Source of the DNA: Marvinbryantia formatexigens DSM 14469
GTDB lineage: Bacteria > Bacillota > Clostridia > Lachnospirales > Lachnospiraceae
Direction of reading: 5' to 3'
Length of the DNA: 64,000 bases
Assembly: GCF_025148285.1 (NCBI RefSeq)
Contig: NZ_CP102268.1
Coordinates: forward strand, 3,079,001 to 3,143,000
Below, piece by piece: positions 7,404-15,639 of this stretch. The position numbers were made by a program, and so were the translations under genes. Positions within the stretch are counted from its first letter, which is position 1. Each line of letters begins with the position of its first letter. The notes under the pieces were generated by a model, which was not told where the DNA came from, searched no databases, and saw nothing but the letters and a program-made list of their open reading frames with translations.

Positions 7404-8549
7404 ATGGACAAATTTACATTTTCTTATCCGACAAAGGTTTATTTTGGGGAAGGGAGCGCGGCGCAGGCGCTGGGCGCGGAGCTTTCCGGGACCGGGGAGA
7501 CCGTGATGCTGGCATATGGCGGCGGCTCCATTAAAAAGAACGGGATTTATGATGAAATCAGAGCGCTTCTGGAGAAGGCGGGCAAAAAAGTGGTGGACTT
7601 TTCCGGTATCATGTCAAACCCCACTTATAAAAAAGCGCAGGAGGGCGCGGCTCTGGTGCGTGAACAGCACGTGGACTTCATTCTGGCGGTGGGCGGAGGC
7701 AGCGTCATCGACTGCTGTAAGGTCATTTCCGCACAGGCAGTGCTGGAGGAAGATATCTGGGATATGGAATATAAAAAAGGAAAATTCCCGGCAGGCGGAA
7801 TCCGGATGGGTGCGGTCGTGACGGCTTCCGGTACCGGAGCGGAAATGAACGCGGGCGCGGTCATCACGTATGAGGAAAAGAAGTGGAAGGGACCGGTCTT
7901 TGGAACGGCGGCTTCCTTTGCCGTGCTCGACCCGGCGTATACGATGTCGGTACCTCAGATGCAGGTGCTCTCCGGCGCGTTTGACACCCTGAGCCACGCG
8001 ATGGAAACCTATCTGGGCACATCTGATAAGGATAATGTGTCGGATGATGTGGCGCTGGCGGTTATGAAAAATACGGTGACCAATATGCGCCGCCTCCTGA
8101 AGGACAGCGGCGACTGCCAGGCGCGCAGCAATCTGATGTGGGATTCTGCGATGGCGGAGAACGGAATTCTGAAATGCGGTCGTCTGACAGATTTCCAGGC
8201 GCACCAGATTGAACACCAGCTGGGCGCCTACACGGACTGCAACCACGGACAGGGGCTTGCGGTCATCCAGCCCGTCTATTACCGTCATATCGTGAAGGAT
8301 GCGCCGGAAAAATTCACCCGGTTCGCCAAAGTCGTTTTCGATGCGGACAGCGCTGAAGCCGGTCTGGACGCGCTGGAGGCTTTTATCAGAGAGTGTCATC
8401 TGCCAACGAAAATGAGGGAACTGAAATCCACGGTGGAAATTACGCCGGAGGTGCTGCGCCAGGTGGCGGATACCTGCAATATCATCAAATGCAATCCCCG
8501 CGAGCTTGACAGGGAGGAAATCTATCAGATTCTTCTGGAGTGCCTGTAA
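7404..8549 (+). CDS. Iron-containing alcohol dehydrogenase
   Basis: A 381-residue group III (Fe-dependent) alcohol dehydrogenase of the butanol dehydrogenase / YugJ type, expected to reduce aldehydes to alcohols with NAD(P)H in the cytoplasm. The cofactor loop GGGSVIDCCK is near residue 97, with a downstream TASGTGAEMN stretch; the metal-binding part shows FDTLSHAMETY and HQIEHQLGAYTDCNHGQG, which carry the Asp and His ligands. The length is normal. A GGAGG ribosome site precedes the ATG. A close paralogue lies at 40640-41806. Control by the divergent MerR gene suggests a role in aldehyde detoxification or fermentation end-steps. Confidence 0.93.
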   Translation: MDKFTFSYPTKVYFGEGSAAQALGAELSGTGETVMLAYGGGSIKKNGIYDEIRALLEKAGKKVVDFSGIMSNPTYKKAQEGAALVREQHVDFILAVGGGSVIDCCKVISAQAVLEEDIWDMEYKKGKFPAGGIRMGAVVTASGTGAEMNAGAVITYEEKKWKGPVFGTAASFAVLDPAYTMSVPQMQVLSGAFDTLSHAMETYLGTSDKDNVSDDVALAVMKNTVTNMRRLLKDSGDCQARSNLMWDSAMAENGILKCGRLTDFQAHQIEHQLGAYTDCNHGQGLAVIQPVYYRHIVKDAPEKFTRFAKVVFDADSAEAGLDALEAFIRECHLPTKMRELKSTVEITPEVLRQVADTCNIIKCNPRELDREEIYQILLECL

Positions 8550-8564
8550 AACAGGCATCCGGAC

Positions 8565-8592
8565 TGCCGGTGCGCATGATGGCGCGCCGGCA
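8565..8592 (+). terminator. Hairpin after the alcohol dehydrogenase gene
   Basis: TGCCGGTGCGC (8565-8575) pairs with GCGCGCCGGCA (8582-8592) in an 11-base-pair stem with one G-T pair and a six-base loop, 15 bases past the stop. It lacks a T run, so termination may be inefficient or factor-assisted. Confidence 0.5.
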
Positions 8593-8642
8593 CGGAGAAA
8601 GCATCCGGGCGTCTGATGCAGAAAAATGTATCGGAGGGGAAA

Positions 8643-9857
8643 ATGGATATCGATAAACTGGAGCTGCTCAGAAATGTGATTGACGCATATGGGGTGAAGC
8701 TGTGGATTCTGCAGGATGAGACGGAGCAGACGCCGGAATTTGATGAGGGTCTGAGAAAACAGCTTTATCAGAACTATGATTACTCTTTTCTGGCAGAGCA
8801 AATCAGAAAAAACTGTCATCCGGACAATGTCTATCGGGTATATGATAATTTTGCGCTCCATTATCTTATATTTCTTATGCCGCCGTCCGGGCCGGAGGGC
8901 AGGAAGTACATTATTATAGGCGCTTATTTTATGGAGCAGGAAAAGCCGGACGCGGTGCGCATTGCCGATGAGGCGAAGCTGGAGCTGTATCAGGTGCAGA
9001 CCCTGAAGGAGTATTATTACGGCACGACGAGCGCCGCCAACATCGAGCATGTTGTGTGCTCGTTGCTGAGAATGCTGTACCCGGAAATCAACTGGAAAAT
9101 CGAAAAGACAGGAATCAGCCTGCGGGAGCCGCAGACAGACGGAATGCGCCCGCGCCCGCAGGCGGAAGACGAGCTTTCCATGAGGATGATAGAGGAGCGC
9201 TATAAATGCGAAAATGAGATGCTGAACGCGCTCGCCCAGGGAGATGCGGATAAGGTGGAGGAGAAGATGAGCAGGCTGGTAAAATTCCGCCTGGAAACCA
9301 GAAGCGACAGCAGTCTGAGAGACGCGAAGAACAATCTGGTTATCATGAACGTCCTGTTCAGGAAAGCGGTGGAAAATGCGGGCGTTCATCCTTATTATAT
9401 CGATAAGCTGTCCTCATCCCTGGGAAAAAGAATTGAGGCGGCGAGAAATATGATAGATATCGTCAGCATCAACCGGGAATTTGTGCGCCGGTACTGTCTT
9501 CTTGTCAGAAATTATGCGCTGCAGGGGTATTCGCCGGTTATCACAAAATGTCTGAATTACATCGATTTTAACCTCACGGAAGAACTTACGCTGAACAGCC
9601 TGGCGGAAAGGTTTTCCGTCAATGCAAGCGCCCTGTCCAAGAAGTTCAGAAGTGAGCTGGGAATGACATTGACCGATTACGTGAATAAAAAGCGGGTCGA
9701 TTCCTCCATGCTTCTTCTGGCAACGACGAAGCTGCCCGTCGGGGAGGTCGCGGCGCAGGTGGGGTATCTGAATGAAAATTATTATTCGCGGATATTTAAA
9801 AAAATCCGCGGCATTTCTCCAAGGGAATACCGGGAAATTATGACCGGAAAAGAATAG
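8643..9857 (+). CDS. AraC family regulator with N-terminal sensor domain
   Basis: A 404-residue regulator: the N-terminal ~130 residues look like a small sensor module (LELLRNVIDAYGVKLWILQD, PocR/PAS-like in style but not firmly assigned), a helical middle, and a C-terminal AraC DNA-binding domain (about residues 300-400, with AAQVGYLNENYYSRIFKKIRGISPREYR). The start at 8643 is preferred to the in-frame ATG at 8616 because GGAGGGG sits at 8633-8639. It stands directly before the GPH transporter and beta-glucosidase cluster in the same direction and is the likely activator of that cluster. The inducer is unknown. Confidence 0.88.
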   Translation: MDIDKLELLRNVIDAYGVKLWILQDETEQTPEFDEGLRKQLYQNYDYSFLAEQIRKNCHPDNVYRVYDNFALHYLIFLMPPSGPEGRKYIIIGAYFMEQEKPDAVRIADEAKLELYQVQTLKEYYYGTTSAANIEHVVCSLLRMLYPEINWKIEKTGISLREPQTDGMRPRPQAEDELSMRMIEERYKCENEMLNALAQGDADKVEEKMSRLVKFRLETRSDSSLRDAKNNLVIMNVLFRKAVENAGVHPYYIDKLSSSLGKRIEAARNMIDIVSINREFVRRYCLLVRNYALQGYSPVITKCLNYIDFNLTEELTLNSLAERFSVNASALSKKFRSELGMTLTDYVNKKRVDSSMLLLATTKLPVGEVAAQVGYLNENYYSRIFKKIRGISPREYREIMTGKE

Positions 9858-9942
9858 ACGGATTTTTTCAAAAAACCTCCGGTCGGGAGAAATCGTGCTA
9901 AAAACTGCCAAAGCAGGGATAAAGGTTTTTCTTCTTTTCACT

Positions 9943-9948
9943 TATAAT
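9943..9948 (+). promoter_or_regulatory. Probable -10 box of the glycoside cluster
   Basis: TATAAT is present 60 bases before the symporter start, but no good -35 box lies 16-18 bases upstream. A weak -35 with a good -10 is what an activator-dependent promoter looks like, in keeping with the adjacent AraC gene. The exact operator could not be picked out. Confidence 0.45.
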
Positions 9949-10008
9949 AGTCTCATAAAAAGTTCGGGAATGCGCAATACCGTAAACGAAAGAAAGTGAG
10001 AGAAGATT

Positions 10009-11367
10009 ATGAGTAAGAAAAAGAAAGAAAACAGGGTGGGACTGGGAAGGCTTCTGATCTGGAAAAGCTCTGACATTTCACAGGCTGCGGTCCAGTCAAT
10101 CGTTCTGGGGTATCTGTCGCTGTACTGTACGGATACCCTGGGAATCGCACCGGCGCTGGTGGGCGTGCTGCTGGCGGCAAGTAAGGTGGCAGACGCATTT
10201 ACAGACCTCTTTGCAGGCTGGCTTGTGGATAACACAAATACGAAGCTGGGAAAGGGCAGACCCTATGAGCTCTGCATTATCGGCGTAATGCTGTGCTCGA
10301 TGGGACTGTTTATGGCAGACCCCGGCTGGAGCATGTTCTTTAAGTGTGCATGGATTTTCTGCATGTATACACTTGTATTTTCTGTTTTTACAACATTTCG
10401 TCAGGCAGGGATGGTGCCGTATATGATTCGTGCATTCAGCAATAATCAGGTGCTGATTACGAAGGTATCCTCCTATGGCGGTATTATCACAATGGCAGGC
10501 TCGATTATAATCAGTATGCTGTTTCCGAGGGTGATGGGAAGGCTTGCCACCAGCGCATCCGGCTGGACGGCAACGGTTGCCATTTTCGTGATACCGCTGA
10601 CGCTTATCGCTCTGCTCAGATTCCTTTTTATCAAAGAAGACCCGTCGGTGGAGACCGGAGGGCAGCACAAGAAGGTGTCAATAAAAGAAATTTTTTCCAT
10701 GCTGAAGGTAAATAAATATGTCTGGCTCTATGCGGGCATTATGCTGTTCTACAACATCAGCACATCGCTCGGCGCGGCGACTTATTTTTTCCGGTGGGTG
10801 ATGGGAGATATCGGGCTGATGTCCTTTGTCGCGATGCTCTCTGTCGTTGTGATTCCAGTGATGTTTATATTCCCGGTTCTTATGAAGAAAATCGGTTCTA
10901 TGGGAAATATGATTGCCTACTTCGCGGCGATTGGCGTTGCCGGCTATATCATTGTTTTCTTATCCGGAACCAATTTTGCCGGAATTATGTTCGGAATGCT
11001 CCTGGGCTCCTTTGCGGGACTGCCGATCGCGTATTACGGGGTGCTTTTCGTTATGCGCTGCTGCACCTATAACGAAATGAAGGGAATGCCGAGAATGGAG
11101 GCGTCCTCCAATATCATGGCGAATTTTATGTCCAAGGTCGGAGCGGCGGGCGGTTCTCTGATTACCGGCGTGCTTCTTGGTCTGGCGGGCTATGTATCGG
11201 GGGATAATGTGGCTGCCCAGCCGGATAGCGCCATTATGATGATACGCCTTCTCTTTTCGGTTGCGCCGGCTGTCTGCATGGCGGTAATCGGAATCTGCTC
11301 AAAGCAGTTTGCGGCGCTGGAAAAAATGATTCCGGAAAAACAGGAAAATTGTGCTAAAGATAGCTGA
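10009..11367 (+). CDS. Glycoside-pentoside-hexuronide (GPH) family sugar:cation symporter
   Basis: A 452-residue, 12-helix transporter of the major facilitator superfamily, GPH branch (MelB-like). The N-terminus has the usual basic start and a D/G-rich loop after helix 2 (FTDLFAGWLVDNTNTKLGKGRPYEL), which is the family signature for cation coupling. It would import an intact glycoside with Na+ or H+. It is followed at 80 bases by a GH1 beta-glucosidase and then three hydrolase genes, so its cargo is probably a beta-glucoside; absence of a phosphotransferase system supports uptake without phosphorylation. Confidence 0.9.
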   Translation: MSKKKKENRVGLGRLLIWKSSDISQAAVQSIVLGYLSLYCTDTLGIAPALVGVLLAASKVADAFTDLFAGWLVDNTNTKLGKGRPYELCIIGVMLCSMGLFMADPGWSMFFKCAWIFCMYTLVFSVFTTFRQAGMVPYMIRAFSNNQVLITKVSSYGGIITMAGSIIISMLFPRVMGRLATSASGWTATVAIFVIPLTLIALLRFLFIKEDPSVETGGQHKKVSIKEIFSMLKVNKYVWLYAGIMLFYNISTSLGAATYFFRWVMGDIGLMSFVAMLSVVVIPVMFIFPVLMKKIGSMGNMIAYFAAIGVAGYIIVFLSGTNFAGIMFGMLLGSFAGLPIAYYGVLFVMRCCTYNEMKGMPRMEASSNIMANFMSKVGAAGGSLITGVLLGLAGYVSGDNVAAQPDSAIMMIRLLFSVAPAVCMAVIGICSKQFAALEKMIPEKQENCAKDS

Positions 11368-11446
11368 AATCGGTATAAAGAAAAAAGGAGCGGAAGTTTA
11401 TAATTTATATGAGCCAGAAACAAATATGGAAGGGAGACAGACTGAT

Positions 11447-12775
11447 ATGAAGAAATTTCCGGAGAATTTTATGCTTGGCGCGTCAACCGCGGCGCATCAG
11501 GTGGAGGGTAACAATATACACAGCGATTACTGGGCACAGGAGCAGATGGAGCATTCCAGTTTTGTGGAGCCGTCTCTGGATGCGGTGGACCATTACCACC
11601 ACTATGAGGAGGATATCCGGCTGATGGCGGAGGCGGGACTGAATGCGTACCGTTTTTCCATTGAATGGGCGCGGATTGAGCCGGAGGAGGGGAAATTTGA
11701 TATAGAGGAGCTGGAGCATTACCGCAAGGTAATCCGCTGCTGCCGGGCAAACGGCATCGAGCCGGTTGTCACCTTGCTTCATTTTACCAGCCCCAGATGG
11801 CTTATTGAAAAGGGCGGCTGGGAAGCGGAGAGCACGGTCACCTATTTTGCGCGCTACTGCGCGTATGTTGTGATACAGCTTGGCGAGGAGCTGAATTACG
11901 TCTGCACGATAAATGAGGCGAATATGGGGCTGCAGGTTGCCGCGATTGGCAGACGCTATATGCAGCAGATGCAGAAGCAGGCGGCAGAGCAGAAAAATGG
12001 CGGCTCTGCAGAAAAAGAAGGCACGGCGGCAGAAAAGCTGGAGGGCAGCGTGCAGGTTGGCTTAAATATGGAAAGCCTTCTGAAAAGGCAGAAGGCGGTG
12101 GAGGAGGAAAACATCCAGGTGTTTGGCACTGCCAATCCGCAGATTTTTGTGTCCTCCAGAACGCCGGAGGGGGATCTGCTGGTGATGCGCGCGCATGAGG
12201 CGGCAAGAGACGCCATGAAGGCGATACGCCCGGATCTGAAAATCGGGCTGACATTAAGTCTGCACGATATACAGGCGCAGCCGGGCGGAGAGAAAGCCGC
12301 AGAAAAGGAATGGGAGGAAGAATTCCGCCATTATCTGCCGTTTATCAGAAATGATGATTTTCTGGGCGTGCAGAATTACACCAGGACGCTTATGGGAGCG
12401 GACGGAAGCCTTCCGGCGCCGGAGGGTGCGGAGCTGACGCAGATGAATTATGAATTTTATCCGGAAGCGCTGGAGCATGTCATAAGGAAGGTGGCAGAAG
12501 AATTTCAGGGAGAGCTTCTGGTGACGGAAAACGGAATTGCGACGGCGGATGATACGCGGAGAGTGGAATTTATCCGCCGGGCGCTGCAGGGCGTGCAGGC
12601 GTGCATACAGGATGGGATTCCGGTGAAGGGCTATATGCACTGGAGCCTTCTGGATAATTTTGAATGGCAGAAGGGATTCTCCATGATGTTTGGGCTGATT
12701 GCGGTGGACAGAAAGACCCGGACCAGATATCCGAAGCCGAGCCTTGCTTATCTGGGAAGCTGGCGGCAGGCGTAA
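11447..12775 (+). CDS. Beta-glucosidase, glycoside hydrolase family 1
   Basis: A 442-residue cytoplasmic GH1 TIM-barrel enzyme acting on beta-glucosides. The acid/base is Glu157 in TINEAN (the usual motif is NEP, so Pro is replaced by Ala) and the nucleophile is Glu361 in VTENG. The N-terminus FPENFMLGASTAAHQVEG is the family hallmark and fixes the start at 11447; the open frame extends back to 11351 but lacks support. Between the acid/base and the second half of the barrel is a charged Glu/Lys/Ala-rich insert (about residues 165-210) uncommon in GH1. There is no signal peptide, so it acts on what the symporter imports. Confidence 0.9.
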   Translation: MKKFPENFMLGASTAAHQVEGNNIHSDYWAQEQMEHSSFVEPSLDAVDHYHHYEEDIRLMAEAGLNAYRFSIEWARIEPEEGKFDIEELEHYRKVIRCCRANGIEPVVTLLHFTSPRWLIEKGGWEAESTVTYFARYCAYVVIQLGEELNYVCTINEANMGLQVAAIGRRYMQQMQKQAAEQKNGGSAEKEGTAAEKLEGSVQVGLNMESLLKRQKAVEEENIQVFGTANPQIFVSSRTPEGDLLVMRAHEAARDAMKAIRPDLKIGLTLSLHDIQAQPGGEKAAEKEWEEEFRHYLPFIRNDDFLGVQNYTRTLMGADGSLPAPEGAELTQMNYEFYPEALEHVIRKVAEEFQGELLVTENGIATADDTRRVEFIRRALQGVQACIQDGIPVKGYMHWSLLDNFEWQKGFSMMFGLIAVDRKTRTRYPKPSLAYLGSWRQA

Positions 12776-12831
12776 AATGGCAGATGCCGCGGATGAAAAA
12801 GATTTGGAAAAAGAAAGGGGAAGATTTGCTT

Positions 12832-14502
12832 ATGGCACAGTCATTTATTTATAAGGAAACAGCAGTCAATCAGTGGATCTGGACGGAGGAAAACCAGGAG
12901 CCGGAGAAGCTTTATGCCCGCGCGACCATTGAGAATATAAAGGAAGCGCTGAAGGAGCATGAAAATGTCACGGTGGTTTCCGCACAGTGGGAGCCGGTGC
13001 ACGACGACTGGAAGGAGGTATTCCGGGTGGTGCTGTCGGAGGAGGGCTACGGCGCCCATCCGGCAACGATACAGGTATTCTGCCCGCTGGACTGGAACGG
13101 AAGATTTCTTGCCTGCACCGGCGGCGGTATCCGCACGCATCATATATATGAGATTCTTGGAAGGGAAAACCGCATTGTAATGCCGTTCAACGCAGTGGCG
13201 AACGGATTTGCCGCTGCCAATACGGACGGCGGCGTACCGGGCGACGTGTTCTGCTTCGGACTGGATGAGGAGACAAAGAAGATTGATTACGAGCTGATTT
13301 TAAATCTGGCATACCGCTCCACCCACAGCATGGCGGTGATCGCAAAGAAGGTAATCGAAGCGGTTTACGGTGAAAAACCGGCGTATTCCTATATGCAGGG
13401 TGCTTCCGGCGGCGGACGCCAGACGCTGACGGAGGCGCAGCTTTACCCGGAGGACTTTGACGGCTTCTGGGCGGTGGACCCGGCAATCAACTGGAATGAA
13501 ATGATAGTGAGCGATACCTGGGGAATGCTTGTGATGAACCAGGAAGAGCACGTGGTAGCGCCCGGAAAAATGGAAGTATTCCGCAGAGAGGCAATCCGGC
13601 AGAACGGCGGAAGATATGACTTTATTGAGACGTCGGAGCCGCTGGTATTTGACCCGGCATCCTGCGTCGGGATGGAATCCGCGGACGGATGCATCACAGA
13701 AGAGGATGCAAGGGTCATGAAGCTGATTTTTGACGGACCTGAAACAAGGGACGGTCACGCCATCTGGTACGGCTTCCGTCCGGGCACGCATTTCTGGAGT
13801 TCGGGCGCCATCGGGGAGCAGGGCGGCGGATGCAACATACGCTCTCTGGCGGACGGCAGCTACCAGCCCATAATGAACAGCATGTTTGAGAGCATCGTGG
13901 ATGCATGGGTAATGAGAGATATGCAGTATGACTGGTCGAAGGTCGATTACCGGGGGCTGGAGGAATTTTATAAAGAGGCGGTGCGGGTAACCGGCTGCCT
14001 GGAGTGCAACAATCCGGACCTGTATCAGGCAGAGCAGTCCGGCGCGAAAATTCTGCTTACCCATGCCGTAAATGACGACACGATTCCAAGCGACGGAACG
14101 ATTGATTATTATAAGCGGGTCGTTGCCTATATGGGGCAGGAAAGCGGAGTACAGAAGTTCCTGCGGCTCTTTATGACACCCGGCGGCGGTCACACGGATA
14201 TTACAAGTCCGGGATTAAATCTGACGACCTCCATCGGAATGACGGCGCTGATGAAGTGGGTAGAAGAGGGCGAGGCTCCGGAGCTTCTGGACGGCGTACA
14301 GTACGATTTTGAGCAGAAGGCGCCGCTGCTGACGGGAAAAGTTTCGCTGTACAGCCTTGATAATCCCGGCAGATGCGTGGAAGTGGCAGAGACGTCGGCA
14401 TACGCGAAGCGCGATGCATATGACGCTGCACAGCGTAAGGATGAGTTGTTTATGTTGAAAAAAGAAAAAACAGACCGCTATTATGGAAAGACGGAGGAAT
14501 AA
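12832..14502 (+). CDS. Tannase/feruloyl esterase-like alpha/beta hydrolase
   Basis: A 556-residue alpha/beta hydrolase resembling the tannase/feruloyl esterase family: the nucleophile elbow is Ser192 in GASGGGRQ, a catalytic Asp lies in the THAVNDDTIPS segment, and His454 is in GGGHTD. Fungal and secreted bacterial tannases carry a Cys next to both Ser and His that form a disulfide; here these are Ala and Thr, and no signal peptide is seen, fitting a cytoplasmic enzyme. I chose 12832 (GGGGA just upstream); the frame is open back to 12664 inside the GH1 gene. It probably removes an acyl or phenolic ester from the imported glycoside (inference). Confidence 0.78.
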   Translation: MAQSFIYKETAVNQWIWTEENQEPEKLYARATIENIKEALKEHENVTVVSAQWEPVHDDWKEVFRVVLSEEGYGAHPATIQVFCPLDWNGRFLACTGGGIRTHHIYEILGRENRIVMPFNAVANGFAAANTDGGVPGDVFCFGLDEETKKIDYELILNLAYRSTHSMAVIAKKVIEAVYGEKPAYSYMQGASGGGRQTLTEAQLYPEDFDGFWAVDPAINWNEMIVSDTWGMLVMNQEEHVVAPGKMEVFRREAIRQNGGRYDFIETSEPLVFDPASCVGMESADGCITEEDARVMKLIFDGPETRDGHAIWYGFRPGTHFWSSGAIGEQGGGCNIRSLADGSYQPIMNSMFESIVDAWVMRDMQYDWSKVDYRGLEEFYKEAVRVTGCLECNNPDLYQAEQSGAKILLTHAVNDDTIPSDGTIDYYKRVVAYMGQESGVQKFLRLFMTPGGGHTDITSPGLNLTTSIGMTALMKWVEEGEAPELLDGVQYDFEQKAPLLTGKVSLYSLDNPGRCVEVAETSAYAKRDAYDAAQRKDELFMLKKEKTDRYYGKTEE

Positions 14503-14506
14503 GGAT

Positions 14507-15613
14507 ATGAGTACGATTAAGACGGTATGCAAAGAAATCAGACCGGAGGAGCTGGGCTTTACCTCTATGCACGAGCATCTGCTCTGCGATTTTACAGAAA
14601 TGATGAAGCTGTCCATCGAGCCGGAGATACGCGCGCGGATTGATTATATCCCGGAATCAATGCTGAAATTAAATCTGGGAAATCTGTATGCGCTGCGGAC
14701 CGGAATGGGCACCTTTTCAAAAGATTGCGCATCGCTCTACGATATGGATTATATGGTGGGAGAGCTGAAAGCGTTTGCAGCGATGGGCGGGAAAGCCATC
14801 GTGGACGCTTCGCCGATAGCGGCAAAGGCACAGAAGAATGTGCGCGGACTGCAGGAGCTATCTGAAAAATCGGGTGTCCACGTTGTAACCTGCACGGGGC
14901 TTTATACGGCGGCGACGCAGCCGGAGGAATATAAGGCGATGCCGGAGGAGGAGCTGGTGGCGTTTTTTAAGAAGCAGATGGAGGAAGGTCTGGACGGCAC
15001 CGGGGTGAAGCCGGGATTTATGAAATGCGCCATCAATACGCCCGGCGACTGCATGGGGGTGGACGCGTCGGAGATTAAGGCGGTCCGTGCCTGCGCCCGC
15101 GTTGCGGCGGAGACGGGATGCTCCATCCACATCCACAACGGATATCCGATGGGCATGGAGGAGTGCGTTCCGGTTGCGCAGATGGTGCTGGATCTCGGTG
15201 TGAAGCCGGACAAGCTGCTGATGCTTCATATGGATTCCCTGATACTGAGACCGCACACGGATATGGAGTATATTTCTGATTTTGCGGCGGTAAAGACGGT
15301 GAATATCGATTTGATGCTGCGTCTGCTGGATATGGGCGTGAACGTCGGATTTGATTCCTGGGATATGCTGGTCGGGGGATTTCCGACGAACACAGACCGC
15401 CTCAAAGCACTGGCGGAGCTGCTGAGGAGAGGCTACGGAAATAAGATTGTCATGGGACACGACGCGTATGATAAGTCGCGCTCCGTGGCATACGGATACA
15501 CCGGATTTACCGGCTTTATCCGCAATGCGCTTCCGGTTCTGCGCCAGCTAGGCTACGAAAAGGAAATCGGAATGCTCACGACAGAAAATCCCGCACGCAT
15601 CCTGGCATTCTGA
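14507..15613 (+). CDS. Phosphotriesterase-like metal-dependent hydrolase (lactonase type)
   Basis: A 368-residue amidohydrolase-superfamily barrel. The binuclear metal site can be traced: His22 and His24 (MHEH), Lys173 (GFMKCA, the expected carbamylated Lys), His208 or His210 (SIHIHNG), His241 (LMLHMDS) and Asp319 (GHDAYDK). Natural substrates of such proteins are usually lactones or esters rather than phosphotriesters. GGAGGA (14493-14498) fixes the start at 14507, five bases after the tannase-like stop, so the two are co-translated. In this cluster it may open a lactone released from the glycoside; the true substrate cannot be read from sequence. Confidence 0.85.
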   Translation: MSTIKTVCKEIRPEELGFTSMHEHLLCDFTEMMKLSIEPEIRARIDYIPESMLKLNLGNLYALRTGMGTFSKDCASLYDMDYMVGELKAFAAMGGKAIVDASPIAAKAQKNVRGLQELSEKSGVHVVTCTGLYTAATQPEEYKAMPEEELVAFFKKQMEEGLDGTGVKPGFMKCAINTPGDCMGVDASEIKAVRACARVAAETGCSIHIHNGYPMGMEECVPVAQMVLDLGVKPDKLLMLHMDSLILRPHTDMEYISDFAAVKTVNIDLMLRLLDMGVNVGFDSWDMLVGGFPTNTDRLKALAELLRRGYGNKIVMGHDAYDKSRSVAYGYTGFTGFIRNALPVLRQLGYEKEIGMLTTENPARILAF

Positions 15614-15639
15614 TAAAGGCAGAAAAACGGAGAACGAAG

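Noticed and set aside
7614-9389. A 591-codon minus-strand frame over the alcohol dehydrogenase and AraC genes
   Set aside because: It runs antisense to two clear genes, crosses their gap and shows no domain or start signal.
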